Positions 46,925 through 59,220 of a stretch of 64,000 nt of DNA are shown piece by piece. The DNA is from Cavia porcellus (taxonomy: Eukaryota; Chordata; Mammalia; Rodentia; Caviidae): NCBI RefSeq assembly GCF_034190915.1, contig NW_026947486.1, positions 79,960,044-80,024,043 of the forward strand, in the 5' to 3' direction. Positions within the stretch are counted from its first letter, which is position 1. Every line of letters starts with the position of its first letter. A model generated the notes under the pieces. It made no database searches and was not told the DNA's origin. It saw nothing but the letters and a program-made list of their open reading frames with translations. The position numbers and the translations under genes are program-made.

Positions 46925-47745
46925 CTGCTTGACCAAGAAGCTGAGGGTTGCAAATTCTTAATAGAATTTAGCAACTTAGAGTTCACTAGTGCCTTTAAAA
47001 AAACACTGTTTCAGTGGACAAAAGCATGATTAGAATGTTTTAGGAGGGAAAGAGAGGAAAAAATTATGGACAGGGTGCACAGACAAGCTTTGAAGAGTTT
47101 TGTTGCACAGAGAAGTGAAGAAATAAGGCAGTAATTGAATGGTGTGAAAGGTGAAGAGGGGCCTTGAGAATGGGGGAAGCAGGAAGAAGTTCACTCCAGG
47201 AGCGCTCACTGGGAGTTGGAGTTCACTTGGCCTTTTCCACATGAAGTTCTTAAGGTGGTACTGAGTCATCAGAAGGGATGCTGAGTGTCACAGCAACAGA
47301 TCTGAGTGGCATGGACTGTAAGGAACCCTCTTTAATAAAACTGAACCCAGACCCGCTGCAAGAGACAGAGTATCTTCTTATGTGGAAGAAACTGGAACAG
47401 TGAGGCCCAGCTGTCTTGCTTGCCCATAGGATGACTCCAGTCCCTTTAGTAACTTTGGAGGGTCTGGCCTCTGTCACACGATGGAGAGACTGTCTCCTTT
47501 GAGAAACAGTATTTATTGTATGGAAGGAGAGAAAAAGAAATTCTTAGAGTATGACTATATGTATGACTAAACCTCAGCTAGAGTTTGAACCAAGTAGGCA
47601 AACTGGCATTAAAATTTAGGCTATGGCTCGACTAATAATTTCCCTGGTTGAAGAGAGTATAGAGCTAGACTTGCTTCTTAGCTTTATGTTCAGTAGTTAT
47701 GGCTTTAAAACACAGAAAAGTTTTCATGCTCTCCAGGTAGTGATT
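46925..47745. other. No gene seen
   Basis: Single-copy DNA without a convincing ORF or repeat. Confidence 0.45.
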
Positions 47746-47748
47746 TTT

Positions 47749-47902
47749 TTTGTTTTTGTTTTTTGAGACAATTTTTCACTCTGCAGTTCAGGCTGGCCAG
47801 GAACTCACTTTGTAGCCCAGGCTGCCCTTGAACTCAAAGTGATTCTCTCCCTCAGCCTCCCAAGTGCTAGGATTACAGGCATGCACCACCATGCCTGGCA
47901 AT
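47749..47902 (-). mobile_element. B1 SINE with internal duplication
   Basis: 'tgcagttcaggctggccagg' and 'tgtagcccaggctgcccttg' are the duplicated unit. Close to consensus. Confidence 0.85.
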
Positions 47903-47917
47903 GTAGTGTGTTTATGT

Positions 47918-48075
47918 GACTTTCTTTCCTGTTCTCACGTCTTCAAAGCCCAGGTCATGTGTCATCTGCTCTGTGAGCTGTCTTTAAGTCCTCTCTCAGA
48001 CAAAATGAATCATTTCCTCACCATATCTCACTGTGTTTTCCCTTGCTCCTTCCTGGAATGTATCCCATTATGCTA
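47918..48075 (+). repeat. L2 fragment
   Basis: 'cacgtcttcaaagcccaggt' ... 'gctccttcctggaatgtatc'. Confidence 0.45.
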
Positions 48076-48147
48076 GAATGCTGTGTGGTTGGGAAGTAAA
48101 GAGGCAGTAGAGTGGAGAAGAATATGGGCTTCAGGAGTAGCCTGCTT

Positions 48148-48475
48148 TTATGGCTTGGATCCTGACTGTCCCCAAAGTTACACACGCTAAAGGCATGGTG
48201 CCAGCCTATAGCAGTGTTGGATGGTGGTAGACATTTAAGTGAATGGGGACTGGTTACAAAAAGTTAGATTACTGGAGGCCCTTGAAGTGTGTAGTGGAAC
48301 CTTGGCCATTTCTTTCTCTGTCTTTGAGGTAACTGCTCCACCACATGCTCCCTACCATGATGTACTGTCTCACTGTGAAACCTCTGCAACTGTAAGATGA
48401 AAGAAATCATTTTCTCCTTATAAGTTGATTAGCTCAGGTATTTGGTCAGAGTAATGGAAAGCTGATTAACACAGC
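48148..48475 (+). mobile_element. MaLR-type LTR
   Basis: 'tatggcttggatcctgactg' start, 'gtgaaacctctgcaactgta' middle, 'gctgattaacaca' end. Same broad family as 2281-2655. Confidence 0.6.
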
Positions 48476-48879
48476 TGCTGTGTTCAAATGATGGCCCTTG
48501 AAATTTCTTAATCTCCCTATTCCTTGATTTTTGATTTGTCTTGTGTCAGTTTAATAACAACATTACTGGGGTTTTGTAATGGAGATTATGTGAATATGAT
48601 AGAAATTAATACATGTAAATTACTTGTAATAGTGCTCAAAACATAGTAAACACTAAGCTTTTATTGTTTGTCTCTCTTTTCATTGGGGAATAAGACCATA
48701 TCTTTATCATTGTACCATTAATGCTTGGCAGTGGGCCTGGTATAGGCTACTAGTTGCTTGATTAATTTGTGTGAGAGTAAACCAGGTTCTAAATTAAACC
48801 AAGGTTAGTCCTTGTTTAACAGTTATATATGCATGTAAGCCCTCCACTGGATCATGCATTCATTCCTGTGTACCACGCT

Positions 48880-49010
48880 GTATTGGTTAAGAATGAAGGT
48901 TATAGAGCCTATTTGCCTAGGTTACAGCCATGTTTTGTCACGTATTAGTTGGATGGGATAAGGTATGATATTTAACCTCTGTGCTCTCATCTTCTTCACT
49001 TGGAAAATGA
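48880..49010 (+). repeat. MIR SINE fragment
   Basis: 'gttatagagcctatttgcct' ... 'ctctgtgctctcatcttctt' match MIR order. Confidence 0.5.
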
Positions 49011-51185
49011 GGAAAAAATAGGACATTAGGCACAGAGTTACCAGTCACTTAAATGTTAGCAACAAGTGTTGTTAATGTTATCGGTAATTAAATGATTTAA
49101 TGATCACCTGCAATGTTCCAGGGACTGTGCAAGCCAATAGGGACAAGAAATGAATGAGTCTTGGTCTGTGCTTTCAGAAACTCATCAGCTAGTGAATGGA
49201 GCAGTGTCAGTGTGTGTTAAGTCTAGCAGAGCAAGGGACCAGTGTATAGGAGGAACCTGGGAGGGGAAAAAGCAGAGTGTTAACGTTTTATAGAGGACGG
49301 AAATCCTGAGTCTTGCATTTGAGGATTGCCAGTTCTGGGATATTAATACTAAATAAATATCCAAAGACCATTTGTGATTCATTAGAAATGAATTTTAGAA
49401 TAGATTTCTCACATCACTTTCCCTTAAAAAGACCATTTAACAAAAGGGCCCTTCCTGTATTTTGAAACTCACAGAAGTTGTTTGGGGTAACAGTATGCTG
49501 TCAGGCTTTCCTAAGGGCAGCAAACATGGTTTTGAATAGCTTTCCTTGGGCCAAGCTACTTTTTTCCTTTTGCAATTAAGTGAGAGGCCTCTCACAAGCA
49601 GAAAATTACACTTCAGATGCCTCTGTACTGCCCACGCCTTCCCTCCCGGTAAATTTTCTAAAAAGCTTGACATTTAGACTCTTCCCATCCTCACCGCAGC
49701 AATCAGACAGGAGGGAGGCTGAGAGTGGCTTATTTTCCAAGAAAAATCTTGTGTCCTTTTCTAGGTCACGCTTTTAATAGGGGCCTCTCAGAGATGGTGG
49801 GACTGTAGTTATCCTTAAATTATTGCCATTAAGTGCATGGTTGGGGTAGAAGGAAACCTTTGCCTTTTTGTTTCTTAGAAAACCAATAAAGCTATTGAAG
49901 CTTGTATAGTTCCCCCAAGTAGTTAATGAGAACAATAGAATTTAAGAGTTCCTGGTGTTCCTCTAGAGCTGATTTTGGCAGATGATAAGCAGCTTGTAAA
50001 AGGGCTTATTATTTGAGTAGAGCTTTGGCTGCCTGACTTTTAAGGTTGATTATTTATTTTGCCTGTTGTATAACAGGAGCATTGGGCAATGCTCAAAAGA
50101 GAGGCCTTCTGGGTCAGAGATGTGAGAGCTTCTCACATTGTCCCTTCCCAGCATAACTGGACTCCAACTGCGAAGTAAGGGGTGAGCTTTTACACAGGGC
50201 CCAGGCCCTGGCCCGTGTAGAGCCCCTAACCACCACGCAGGCTTCCTCATTGGTTTCTTTAGAGGTTGAAAAAGTCAAAATTTCCATCAAGTCTACCCCA
50301 AGAAAAATATTTCTGTGTGTATGTAAGTTCTCAAACCTTCACTGGTAATGTGACTGGCCTTTGAAAGAAATGTTTTTAAAGACATAGTTTAGTCATTTGC
50401 AATGGGCAGTCGTTATGGGGCCCAGTCATCTCAGGAAGTAAATGCTCTGAATGTAGGGCTTTCAACTGGTTGTATTGAAAACTACCCAGGAAGTCTTCCC
50501 CCTCTCCACAGGTTGTTAAGCCAAAATTGTCCTGGGCCCTTTTGTCTCAGGGTTTAAAGTGTTGTACTTCCTGCCTTATGTTGGCCTTGCATGCTTCCTG
50601 AGAGAGATTCCGAGGCTAACTTAAGACATTTTAGAAAGAGTGAGTGAGCGAGGGAAGTTCTTCTTCTTCCTATGCTAAACTTCAAAAGTGAATTTAGCCA
50701 GGGCCCACAAGAAAGTGAGATGGTTAGGGTAGAGCGAACTTAGTTGTGTCTCTGTTGTTTGGTTTTTACAGGGCCCTGAATTTATGAGGAAGTTCTGTTT
50801 ATGGACGCTATAAGCCTGCATTTGTGTCAAGTGCTGTCAGTAAAATGGATGGTATCCATGGGAGGTGGTGGGTGCCTGAGAAGAGATTTCAATGAATTTT
50901 GGATATTTACAAGGTGTATGTCCTTGGGAGAAGTGGCTTTGATACCTGGACTACCATTTCAGGAAAAACCAGCTAATTTAAGCTTATTTATTTATATACT
51001 TTAATGTCATTGGGTTTTTCTTCGAGTCTGCCTAGACTCAAGACGTCGGCTTTATAGGTCCTCTCAGAGCAGCTTGAAGACGCTCCTCTGTCAGAAATCA
51101 GAGCAAATTCCTCAAGCTGTGGTCACCTCTGCTTTGTCAGTGCTTGCTTCATTTTCTGAAAGATGAATGTCACCTGGCCTCCTGT
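49011..51185. other. Single-copy DNA
   Basis: Moderately GC-balanced sequence with few repeats. No ORF with recognised domains and no complete splice-exon context. Long repeat-poor DNA like this can hold conserved non-coding elements, which cannot be judged here. Confidence 0.4.
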
Positions 51186-51191
51186 TGATTA

Positions 51192-51345
51192 TTATTTTTT
51201 TTTCAGTACTGGGCTTTGAACCCAGGGCCTTATACATTCTAGGTGAGCACTCTACCACTGAATTACATCTTCAACCCTTTTATCTTGTTCTTTAGTACCA
51301 GGAATTAAATTCAAGTCCTTTGCACTGGACTATATTCCTAGCTCT
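51192..51345 (-). mobile_element. Two ID-type SINE fragments
   Basis: 'gtactgggctttgaacccag' ... 'cactctaccactgaattaca' and a second 'taccaggaattaaattcaag' unit. Confidence 0.6.
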
Positions 51346-51378
51346 ATAAATTTTTTCATTTTGAGACAGGTTCTCACT

Positions 51379-51780
51379 GTTATGGCTTATTTCTAGATGT
51401 TCCCCCCGGAGCCTCATTTTCTTATAGGTGGTGCATTTGAGAGTGATGGAATCATAGGTGTGTGATAGTGGATTAGTGCATTGATTGGTTAAGCATAGTT
51501 GTGGGTGTGGATGGTGGATTTACTGAAGAGGGAAGGCCCTCACCTGGCTGTGGGTGGTACCACCTGGATGGAAAATAAAAGGGAAGAAAAGAAAGACTGG
51601 CTGTTTCCTGTCTACCTCGTTTCTCTCTGCCGTGCCTCTGTGCCATGCCACCCTGCCTTGGAACCAGCATACTGTGGACTTTTAACCTCTACAAAATATG
51701 AGCTAAAATAAACCTCTCCTCTTTAACTTTTGAATTTTGGATATTCTGTTCCAGCAATGAGAAAGTAACTAATATACTAA
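51379..51780 (+). mobile_element. MaLR-like LTR
   Basis: 'ttatggcttatttctagatg' start, 'gatggaaaataaaagggaag' middle, 'gagctaaaataaacctctcc' and 'agtaactaatata' end. Related to 20,400-20,605. Confidence 0.55.
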
Positions 51781-51784
51781 ATAT

Positions 51785-51880
51785 CTAAGTTGCCTAGGCT
51801 AGGCTAGGATTTATGATCCAGCTGCTTTAACCTCTCAGAGTGCTGGAATTATAGGTGTGCACCACCATGCCCAGCTTACC
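51785..51880 (-). mobile_element. B1 SINE fragment
   Basis: 'tcagagtgctggaattatag' then 'gtgcaccaccatgcccagct'. Confidence 0.6.
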
Positions 51881-51894
51881 ATACCTTTTTAAAA

Positions 51895-52012
51895 ATTTTA
51901 TTTTGAGACAGGCTCTTGCAGAGTTGCACAGGCTGGCCTTAAACTTGTGATCCTCCTGCCTTAGCCTCCTGGGTAACAGGGATTTTAGGCCTGTGCCACC
52001 ATGCCTGGCTCT
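51895..52012 (-). mobile_element. B1 SINE
   Basis: 'ttttgagacaggctcttgca' ... 'taggcctgtgccaccatgcc'. Confidence 0.7.
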
Positions 52013-53505
52013 TTCTTAATTATTCTTTCCAATTTTCTGTTATTCAGAGCTATTGGAGGCTGAGTTATGTGGGGAAGGGGGCTGGAGGTGGGACCTGCTC
52101 CTGGGCAGATACTCAATAGCATGGGCGCTTATACCCAGGCTGTTTCCTGCACACTTTGTTCTCTGAAACGTGCCTCAAACCTGAAAAGAAACATTCAAAA
52201 ACTACCCCAAACCACACAAAAATAGCAGTAGAGCTGCAAACTTTTTTTAGCATTTTGTTTGTAACATATCTCTAAAGACTTGTGATCCAGGTTCCTGTAC
52301 AAACTAGTACCAACAGGAAGAGGTCACAGTGGGGCACGGAGGGAAGAAGTTTAGACAGATTGACGGGGGAGTATCCACGGAAGGCTTGATGTCCTGGGAA
52401 GAGAACGAAAAATAGAATAATGTAACATAATGAAGGATGTGACTGTGACCTCCTGGAGCGGAAAAACTTTTGAGTGGGTTAAGAAATCGGAGAAGCAAGG
52501 AATATCATTATGTGCATTTTTTATGTCATCAAAATAGTGTTTAAACATATTAGTGCCTACAGGGTGAGTCCTGTATCTGTCCAAGTGTAAATGTTTCTAA
52601 CTTCACCATAGCTCACCTAAACCAGAATTATGAGTAGTACTTAATGGGACACAATGACAATGTAATGCTTTTTTACTGTATGGGTTTGAAGCCTTGGTTT
52701 TGTAAGAGTGATTCAGGTATTATGTAAGAATGTGATTTGAATGCACAATTCATTCCCTGGTTTAGTACCCATAGAGATGCTCATTTTAGACTTCATCAGA
52801 GGCTTCTTCAAGTGCCCATGGGCTTTTCTTTACATTTCTACTGTTGGCCAAGGAGCTACCTGTGATCCTTCGTGGATACCCTAGGTATGAAAGAGTACCA
52901 CTCAGGGTTGGGGGCCTCAAACAGGAAGCAAATTTGATCCTCAGACAAGTCCTTGCCAGGTTGTTACCCGTGTTCATGTTCACTGTGCTGAATGAACTAG
53001 CTTAGCCCACTCATCAGCACCTTTGTGTCAGAAGCCTGGACAGGGTACAGAGGTTGGGCTTCAGGTCCGCCTCTTGTGGCCTGTCCTGTTCCTGAGCTTT
53101 CTGAGCAGTTGCTGTGTACTGGAAGCACTGGGTGCAAGTCAGTGCTGATTGGGCCAGAGCTTTCTGCTGCCATCACATGCATCTACAATTATCTCTCTCC
53201 TTTTGCTTGCCAGTAAATAGTCTGGCCACGAACCACCACCAGCAAGAAGGTCTACTTTATTTATGCTCTCCCTGACCCTTACCCCCACCCTGTGACAGAG
53301 TACAATTCACTTGGCTTAAAGCAGAGAAGCAAAGTTTGCCCATAAAGCAGTCAGAAACATGTCTCACTTAGCCACTGTAATTGTAATGTTTTGGCTCAGC
53401 CTTTTGTCACCATTGCCTGCTCTGGCCCTTACCATGCTCCACCAAGGGATGTCTGCTAATTAGGAAATTTCTGTATCACCTTTCTCTGGAAATAATTCTT
53501 ATAGC
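52013..53505. other. Mostly single-copy DNA
   Basis: No gene recognised on either strand. Confidence 0.4.
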
Positions 53506-53509
53506 TATA

Positions 53510-53625
53510 GAACTACTAAATAGGGCAATACATGTGGTAGAACACTGGATTGTGAGTCAGGAAACCTGGGTTTTGGTCTTGGATCAGCTGTGGACTGCCA
53601 TGTGATCTTAAACAAAACTCTTACT
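53510..53625 (+). repeat. MIR SINE fragment
   Basis: 'aacactggattgtgagtcag' ... 'ctgccatgtgatcttaaaca' match MIR. Confidence 0.6.
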
Positions 53626-54959
53626 CTCCTGCTGAGGGGTGGTGGGCATGATGATTGCATTATATGATCTCTGAAGTCCAAGTACTGAACCTTCCATTCT
53701 CTCTCCTGCTCATGAGAACTGAATGTTTTAGTCTGCTTCCTAAAGTGTGTTCTCTTTTCCTCTGTATTCATGTCTCCCTCCATCTGAACCTCTTTGGTGA
53801 AGTAGTTCTTCATCTATTTTGTTTGAAAGCTGTGCTGGGAATATGAACAGATCGCAATGATAGAGACGCATAAGTTCTAGTTTTTATTTTGGATCTGACA
53901 TATGGAATTCAAGGCTAATAGAGTTATTATAGTCTCATTTGAAATTTCGATCATTGAATGACATGGAGAGCAGCCAAGCTAACCATTCACAATGTGTGGA
54001 GTTTTAGGATTAGACAGCCTCAAGAGAGCCTTTCCTCTCTTGGAAATGACTTGGGTAGGAACACAGGAAATACGCTTTCCTGTCATCTCTCATCATTAGC
54101 ATTACATTGGCAAAGCAAGGAGAGACTGAAAAGGGTGCAGCAGCAATCTTGGGCAGGGGTACTAGTGGTGGACTGTTAAATGCCCACTGTTTGGCAAATG
54201 AGTCAGGTATTGTGGAACAGGCAGACTAAGAGGACTCCTTTCTGCAAACCAGCCCTGCCTGTTCTTACTTTTGGTCCTACATCAAGTTATTTTCTCCAGT
54301 TGACATGTCCTCTTTCTCCTTCAAAATCTTTGCCCTCCAACAAGATCCACCTGTTCTGTTAAGTTCAGCAAACATTTATGGAGAAATTCCCAGTCCGAGG
54401 CCTCTTTTGGGGAAAGAAAGACAAAGGTTTAGTTCCTCTCCTCAGGCTCATTGTACTATATTGACCTATTTGGATTACTGTTGATTCACATATATTCTAG
54501 TCTCCACTTCAGCTAAAAGTAAAAGTTCTTAGAGATCAGTGGGTGTGTCTTGGGGGTCCCACAGCCATCTTGAGTTAGGTGACTCATTAGAAGGAATCAT
54601 AAGTCTTAGTTGTACCTTTTATTCAGAGCTAAGTTTTGTTAGAGCAATGGATATAGAGAAAAGGCAGCATGAAAAATACATGCATTGGTTAGGCACAGGC
54701 TTTTTAATTTCTTCTTTATGTAGGACCATACAGGAACTAACAGCAGACTACAAGAATACTGTGAAATGTCACTGCCTAGGAAAGTTGACCCAACTTCACA
54801 TTCTCTAAGGCTTTCACAGAATTAAACTCAGGACCCCAACATTAAAGCCAGGTACACCAGGAATCTTACTATACAATCCTGGGAAGTCCTGTCAAACTGG
54901 TTAGCATACTCCATTCCTCTGGACATACAAAATGATATCAGAACATCAATTGGTGACAT
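53626..54959. other. Mostly single-copy DNA
   Basis: Nothing coding recognised. Short ORFs show no domain signs. Confidence 0.4.
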
Positions 54960-54966
54960 AAAGAAT

Positions 54967-55686
54967 GGGAGAACATGGCGGACAGATAACAGCAACTACC
55001 GGAGGCTCTCTGAAAACTAGGCTCAGAAGCCAGGTATGGTGCGGACTAAAGAGACATAAGCAGGTGGAGTTATGCTCTGCTGACTCAGGAACGAACTCGG
55101 CTGAGAGAAACCAACTTGGAATGCAGTCCTGGTGCTAAAACACGAACAGAAAAGCCTCGCTGCTGAGGCTGGACCCCGCGCCATTGGAAGCCGCGATTTG
55201 GGTTTCCCGCCGCGCGGTGGCTGGCTGCCTCCACAGCGGCTCGGCAAGGAGAGACGCACAGAAGCTCTGGGAATGGGAGTCTGCGAACAGAGTCGAAAAC
55301 AGGACGGACAAGGAGGCGTACACTGACTGGTGGCGAGGTGAGTGAGAGAAACTGACACTCCACCACAGTTTGACTCCAGTGGACTTTCTGGGCCCGGGCA
55401 GTCCTGCGGGAGCAGGGCGCAGTGGCGACTCCAGCCACACATTCCCCTCTCGGGCGGGATTGGTGAAAAGTGCCTGGCCTGCGTGACGCTGCCGGCGGAC
55501 CCAGTAGGCTGGCCCAACCCAGATCCCAGATCCCGATGGAGGCCGGGAGGGGCGGGCCCCACGTAGGCTGCCTGGTGTGCAGCGGTGAGTGGGAACACCT
55601 AACTGGCGCAATTCGATCAGGCTGTGGCTGACAGGAAGAGAAGCTGGGCCTCTCATATAAGCTTGCATATATAAGGAACAGAGAAT
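54967..55686 (+). promoter_or_regulatory. 5' UTR and internal promoter of the half-L1
   Basis: CpG-dense from about 55,150 to 55,570. The sequence is unrelated to the tandem monomers of the full-length L1 at 44,740-45,536. ATGGCGG near the start resembles a YY1 core (on the reverse strand CCGCCAT), as found at human L1 5' ends. Confidence 0.6.
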
Positions 55687-56643
55687 ATGGGAAGAGGCAG
55701 CAACAAGAAAGGCTCCTCGGCCCCCAATTCTGAGAAACAGGCAATAGCAGACACCGCACCATTACACATAAGGCGCCATATAGAGAGCCTCATAGACCAA
55801 TTCAGGAATGAAGTTATCAACGACCTGAAGCTAGAAGTATGCAAAATAGTTAGAGAAATGCTAAGCACCACCCAAGAAAAAACAGATGGTGGAATGGAAG
55901 AACAGAAAAAGAGGGGAGAATTGTTTGATGGAGAAAACAGGGAAAGCATAGAATATGTGAAGCAGGTTCAAAGGGACTACCAAGATACTAAGAAGTCTAT
56001 CGAAGACTGGCATAACAGCTTGAAAGAAACTAAGGACAGACTATCTGAACTGGAGGGCAGACTTGTAATATGGGAGAATGAAATGAAAAACTTCTTAAAA
56101 ATAACAAAGAAACAAACAGCAATAATACAAAGACAAGAAGATGATAAGAGGAGACATAACTTAAGGATTAAGAACATAAAAGAAGAAGTAGGGACACAAA
56201 CAAGTGAACTACAAAAGCTACTCACAGAAATAATCCAGGAGAATTTTCCTAATTTAGCAAAAGGTAAAGATACTCAGATGTATGAGGCATACAGGGCCCC
56301 AGCTACCTACAACCCAAACAGAGCAACACCCAGGCATATAATAATCAAAATTCCAGAAATTCAATACAAGAACAGAATATTAAAAGCTGTAAGAGACAAG
56401 AAACAGACCACTTACAAGGGAGCACCCATCAGAATTACAGCAGATTTCTCTGCACAAACCATCAAATCACGAAGAGCATGGGGGGAAATAATTCAAGCTT
56501 TGAAAGATAATAATCTCCAGCCAAGATTGAGATATCCTGCACAACTGTCCCTGGAAATTGATGGAAAAACAAGGTGCTTCCAGGATAAAGAGGAACTGGG
56601 GGAATTTGCAACCACCAATTCAACTCTACAGAGAGTATTGTAG
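55687..56643 (+). CDS. ORF1: Intact ORF1 protein of the half-L1
   Basis: 318 codons, uninterrupted, the same length as ORF1 of the full-length L1 at 43,748-44,704. The N-terminal ~50 residues are basic to neutral (MGRGSNKKGSSAP). A coiled coil spans roughly residues 55-150 (QRDYQDTKKSIEDWHNSLKE region). The RRM starts near residue 155 (RRHNLRIKNIKEE) and the C-terminal domain follows (TPRHIIIKIPEIQYKNRIL, RITADFSAQTIKSRRAW). The N-terminal half differs strongly from the other ORF1, while the RRM/CTD is closely similar. Family role: trimeric RNA-binding chaperone of LINE RNPs. An intact frame suggests a young copy. It is a transposon gene, not a host gene. Confidence 0.88.
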   Translation: MGRGSNKKGSSAPNSEKQAIADTAPLHIRRHIESLIDQFRNEVINDLKLEVCKIVREMLSTTQEKTDGGMEEQKKRGELFDGENRESIEYVKQVQRDYQDTKKSIEDWHNSLKETKDRLSELEGRLVIWENEMKNFLKITKKQTAIIQRQEDDKRRHNLRIKNIKEEVGTQTSELQKLLTEIIQENFPNLAKGKDTQMYEAYRAPATYNPNRATPRHIIIKIPEIQYKNRILKAVRDKKQTTYKGAPIRITADFSAQTIKSRRAWGEIIQALKDNNLQPRLRYPAQLSLEIDGKTRCFQDKEELGEFATTNSTLQRVL

Positions 56644-58070
56644 GATATTCTAAAAAAAGAAAAATACAAAGAATCCAGAAATAATGGAGGCCACAACGAA
56701 TGGAGCAGAGAACAAAGTGAAGAAGACAAACTGACAGCTACTGACAGAATAAGAGCTCAACAGAAATGAGGCAGAGAAGATTGGATGATAGGAACAGCTA
56801 TTGTGGAGAAAATGACATCTTAATAGGTAATACTGATTTAGTATCATCTTGTTTTGAAGTCTCATCTAGCTTTTGTCCTTCTGTCTCCAATGGTCCAAAT
56901 AGGTTGTATCTTACTGGATTTTATTATGTACGATAGTATAAGCAAAAACCTTTTAAAGACAATGAGATTATACAGAAACCATTGTTCATTTTCTGTTAGT
57001 CGATTCTAAATACTCTGTAATGCTGTCATTCTCTTAAATGGTTTTACATTGCTTTGATATACTTAATGCTACAGTATACGAAGTTGTACTCAAGGATTTC
57101 AAGGAAAGAGATAATATGGTAACTACTTTTAGGTCAGGATTATCTGGTGGTGAAACACTATTCTGCTTAAATGGTTATGTTTTGATCTGTGCTGTTTCGT
57201 TGTTGTGCCCTCTTTTATCTCAATCTCCACTCCATTATTTACTTTTTTATTTTTAATCCTTTTAATTAAAGGGAAAAAATAGCAGGATATATTATAGTAA
57301 CCCACTTTGACTTTCCATTACCTCGATTTAAAGCCCTGTATTACTCTCACCATCTGGTTTTTAACTGATGTTCCTCTATTCTGTTTTGCTGGATAGTATC
57401 AGGTTCGAAAATTTAGGCATCAGCTGTGAAGATAATGAGATTCATTATAACGCCCATTCTCGTTGACTTTTATCTATTTTTGAAGACCTACAATGTCTCC
57501 AATGTTTTGGTTTTGTCGGTCTTATTCTTTACTGTTTTGTTCAATTGTATTGTAACTAACGATATAGGCAATTCTATTAGAGATAGCGGGAGGCATTATG
57601 GTAACCATTGTTGATCACCTTGTATTATGTTTTCACATTATCTATTATGTCCACCCTTTTGACTTGACCGATTCTGTTCTGTTATGTCACATTTGGTTTT
57701 ACTCTCTTCCAAAAAAGTAATAAGAACCGTGGGAGCAATGAAACCCAAAATGTGTAATAGTCATTGTACAAAAGAGAGGAAAAGAAAGTGCTCTATACTA
57801 TATAACTGCATGTATATTTAAGTGTATAAGATAGAAAATGATATCACAGAGTTTTATTGGATCATTGAACAGAACTGTTTGCAGTATCATTGATGGAATG
57901 TCCACTTTACAAGCTTTAATTTTATGACTTGAACAATTATTTCTAAGATGACAATATGTAATCCATTAACTAGTGATTTCCTACTGTTCATTTTTTTTCT
58001 GCAAATCTGTATAACTTGTACCCTTTCTCTGCTTTTTTTCTTTTCTCCTTAAATAAAATTAAAAAAAAAA
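56644..58070 (+). other. 3' UTR of the half-L1
   Basis: From about 57,060 it aligns by eye with the 3' UTR of the full-length L1 ('gaagttgtactcaaggattt', 'tagcaggatatattatagta') and ends with AATAAA and an A tail. The first ~400 bp after the ORF1 stop have no ORF2 start or endonuclease motif. Confidence 0.75.
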
Positions 58071-58079
58071 AAAGAATAT

Positions 58080-58620
58080 TTAGAGAGCTATACTCGGCTG
58101 CTTGTCTTCTAAAATGTGTTTCTCTCCCTTACAACCCATTCTTCACTCACCACCCAGAGTTGTCTTTTAAAATATGAATCAGATTATGTCATTCTCAGCT
58201 ATTCACTACCTCAAATGACTTCTCAACCCTTTTGAAATAAAACTGAAAAATGTTATTCTGCTCATTCATCATGCTTTTGCCTCAGACTTCATGAATGGGA
58301 GCTTTTCCTCTTCACATGATATTCTTTCTTCCAGAACAGTTCTGCTAACTCTTAAATGCCTTGGTCCTTCTCCTCTTTAAGTGTCACTATCACTGTCAGC
58401 CCCCCATGGACACTTTCTCTAATCATCCTATTAAGGTAGGCTTGCCCTTCTCATCTGAGATCCTGATGGTTTGCTAACATATTTGTAGTCATTCTACACT
58501 GACAGGAAGGTAAGCTCATGAAGAAGACCTTTGTCTGTCTTACTTGCAGTGATATCCCCAGCAGCTAGCACTATGCCTGATTCAGCACAGACATTCAATT
58601 AGTATTTGCTGATTAATGTA
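58080..58620 (+). repeat. L2 3' end
   Basis: Long L2 match in order: 'ttctcctctttaagtgtcac', 'aggaaggtaagctcatgaag', 'gatatccccagcagctagca', 'attagtatttgctgattaat'. Confidence 0.7.
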
Positions 58621-58624
58621 GTTA

Positions 58625-59205
58625 ATTACATTGATTACTTAAAAGTGACGAACTAGTGTCTGCCCTAAGAGGTTTGTATTTTGCTGAAGACTTGAGTAGG
58701 ACAAAAACCCAAAATATACAGAAAACATTTCTATGCTTGCTGGCAGCCAGCAAAGGACATGTCTAAGTTCTGAACAGCAGACACCAGCAAACAACTGAAA
58801 GGCCACACAGAGATAATAGAATCTATCCAGTTCAGTGTTCATGCTGGAAGAGGTCTTGGGGAGGGGTGTGCTGTTTAATGGAGATACCAGCAGCTTGGAA
58901 ATTCCCAGTGGAACACAAGGATTCTGGGGTGTTCATGTCTTTTCTAGAGGGACACTAGTGATGTTTTTGCCAAAGAAGCCCCCACAGTATGTTTGCGCCT
59001 TGCTTCTGGCTTCTTCAGGACTTGTCCTGTGAGTCTCTAGAAAGCTGTGACCTATCTAGTGTTGTTTAGTAAATTTCATTTCTGATTAAACTAATCAGAA
59101 TAGATTCTGTAGTTTTGAACAGAGAGTTTTGATAGTGTAAAGATAAAAAGATTGAAATTCTAAATCCTGATTTGAAACTGACATTTAGCTGTCAGTGACA
59201 AGTGT
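58625..59205. other. No gene seen
   Basis: Single-copy DNA without recognised features. Confidence 0.45.
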
Positions 59206-59220
59206 TAAAATTATACTGAT

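Larger units (their letters stand above)
54967..58070 (+). mobile_element. ORF1-only half-L1 (HAL1-like) retrotransposon
   Basis: Complete-looking 3.1-kb unit with GGGAGAACATGGCGGAC at the 5' end, a ~0.7-kb CpG-rich 5' UTR, one ORF (ORF1), a ~1.4-kb 3' UTR homologous to the local L1 3' UTR, AATAAA and an A tail. There is no trace of ORF2. Short repeats AAAGAAT at 54960-54966 and 58071-58077 are a probable target duplication, partly blurred by the A tail. The design matches half-LINEs, which borrow L1 ORF2 protein in trans. Confidence 0.85.

Noticed and set aside
55023..55762. Long minus-strand ORFs (177-225 codons) with a CpG-rich character
   Set aside because: They lie in the GC-rich 5' UTR of the half-L1, on the opposite strand, overlapping each other in three frames; no known domain. 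Best explained by base composition.
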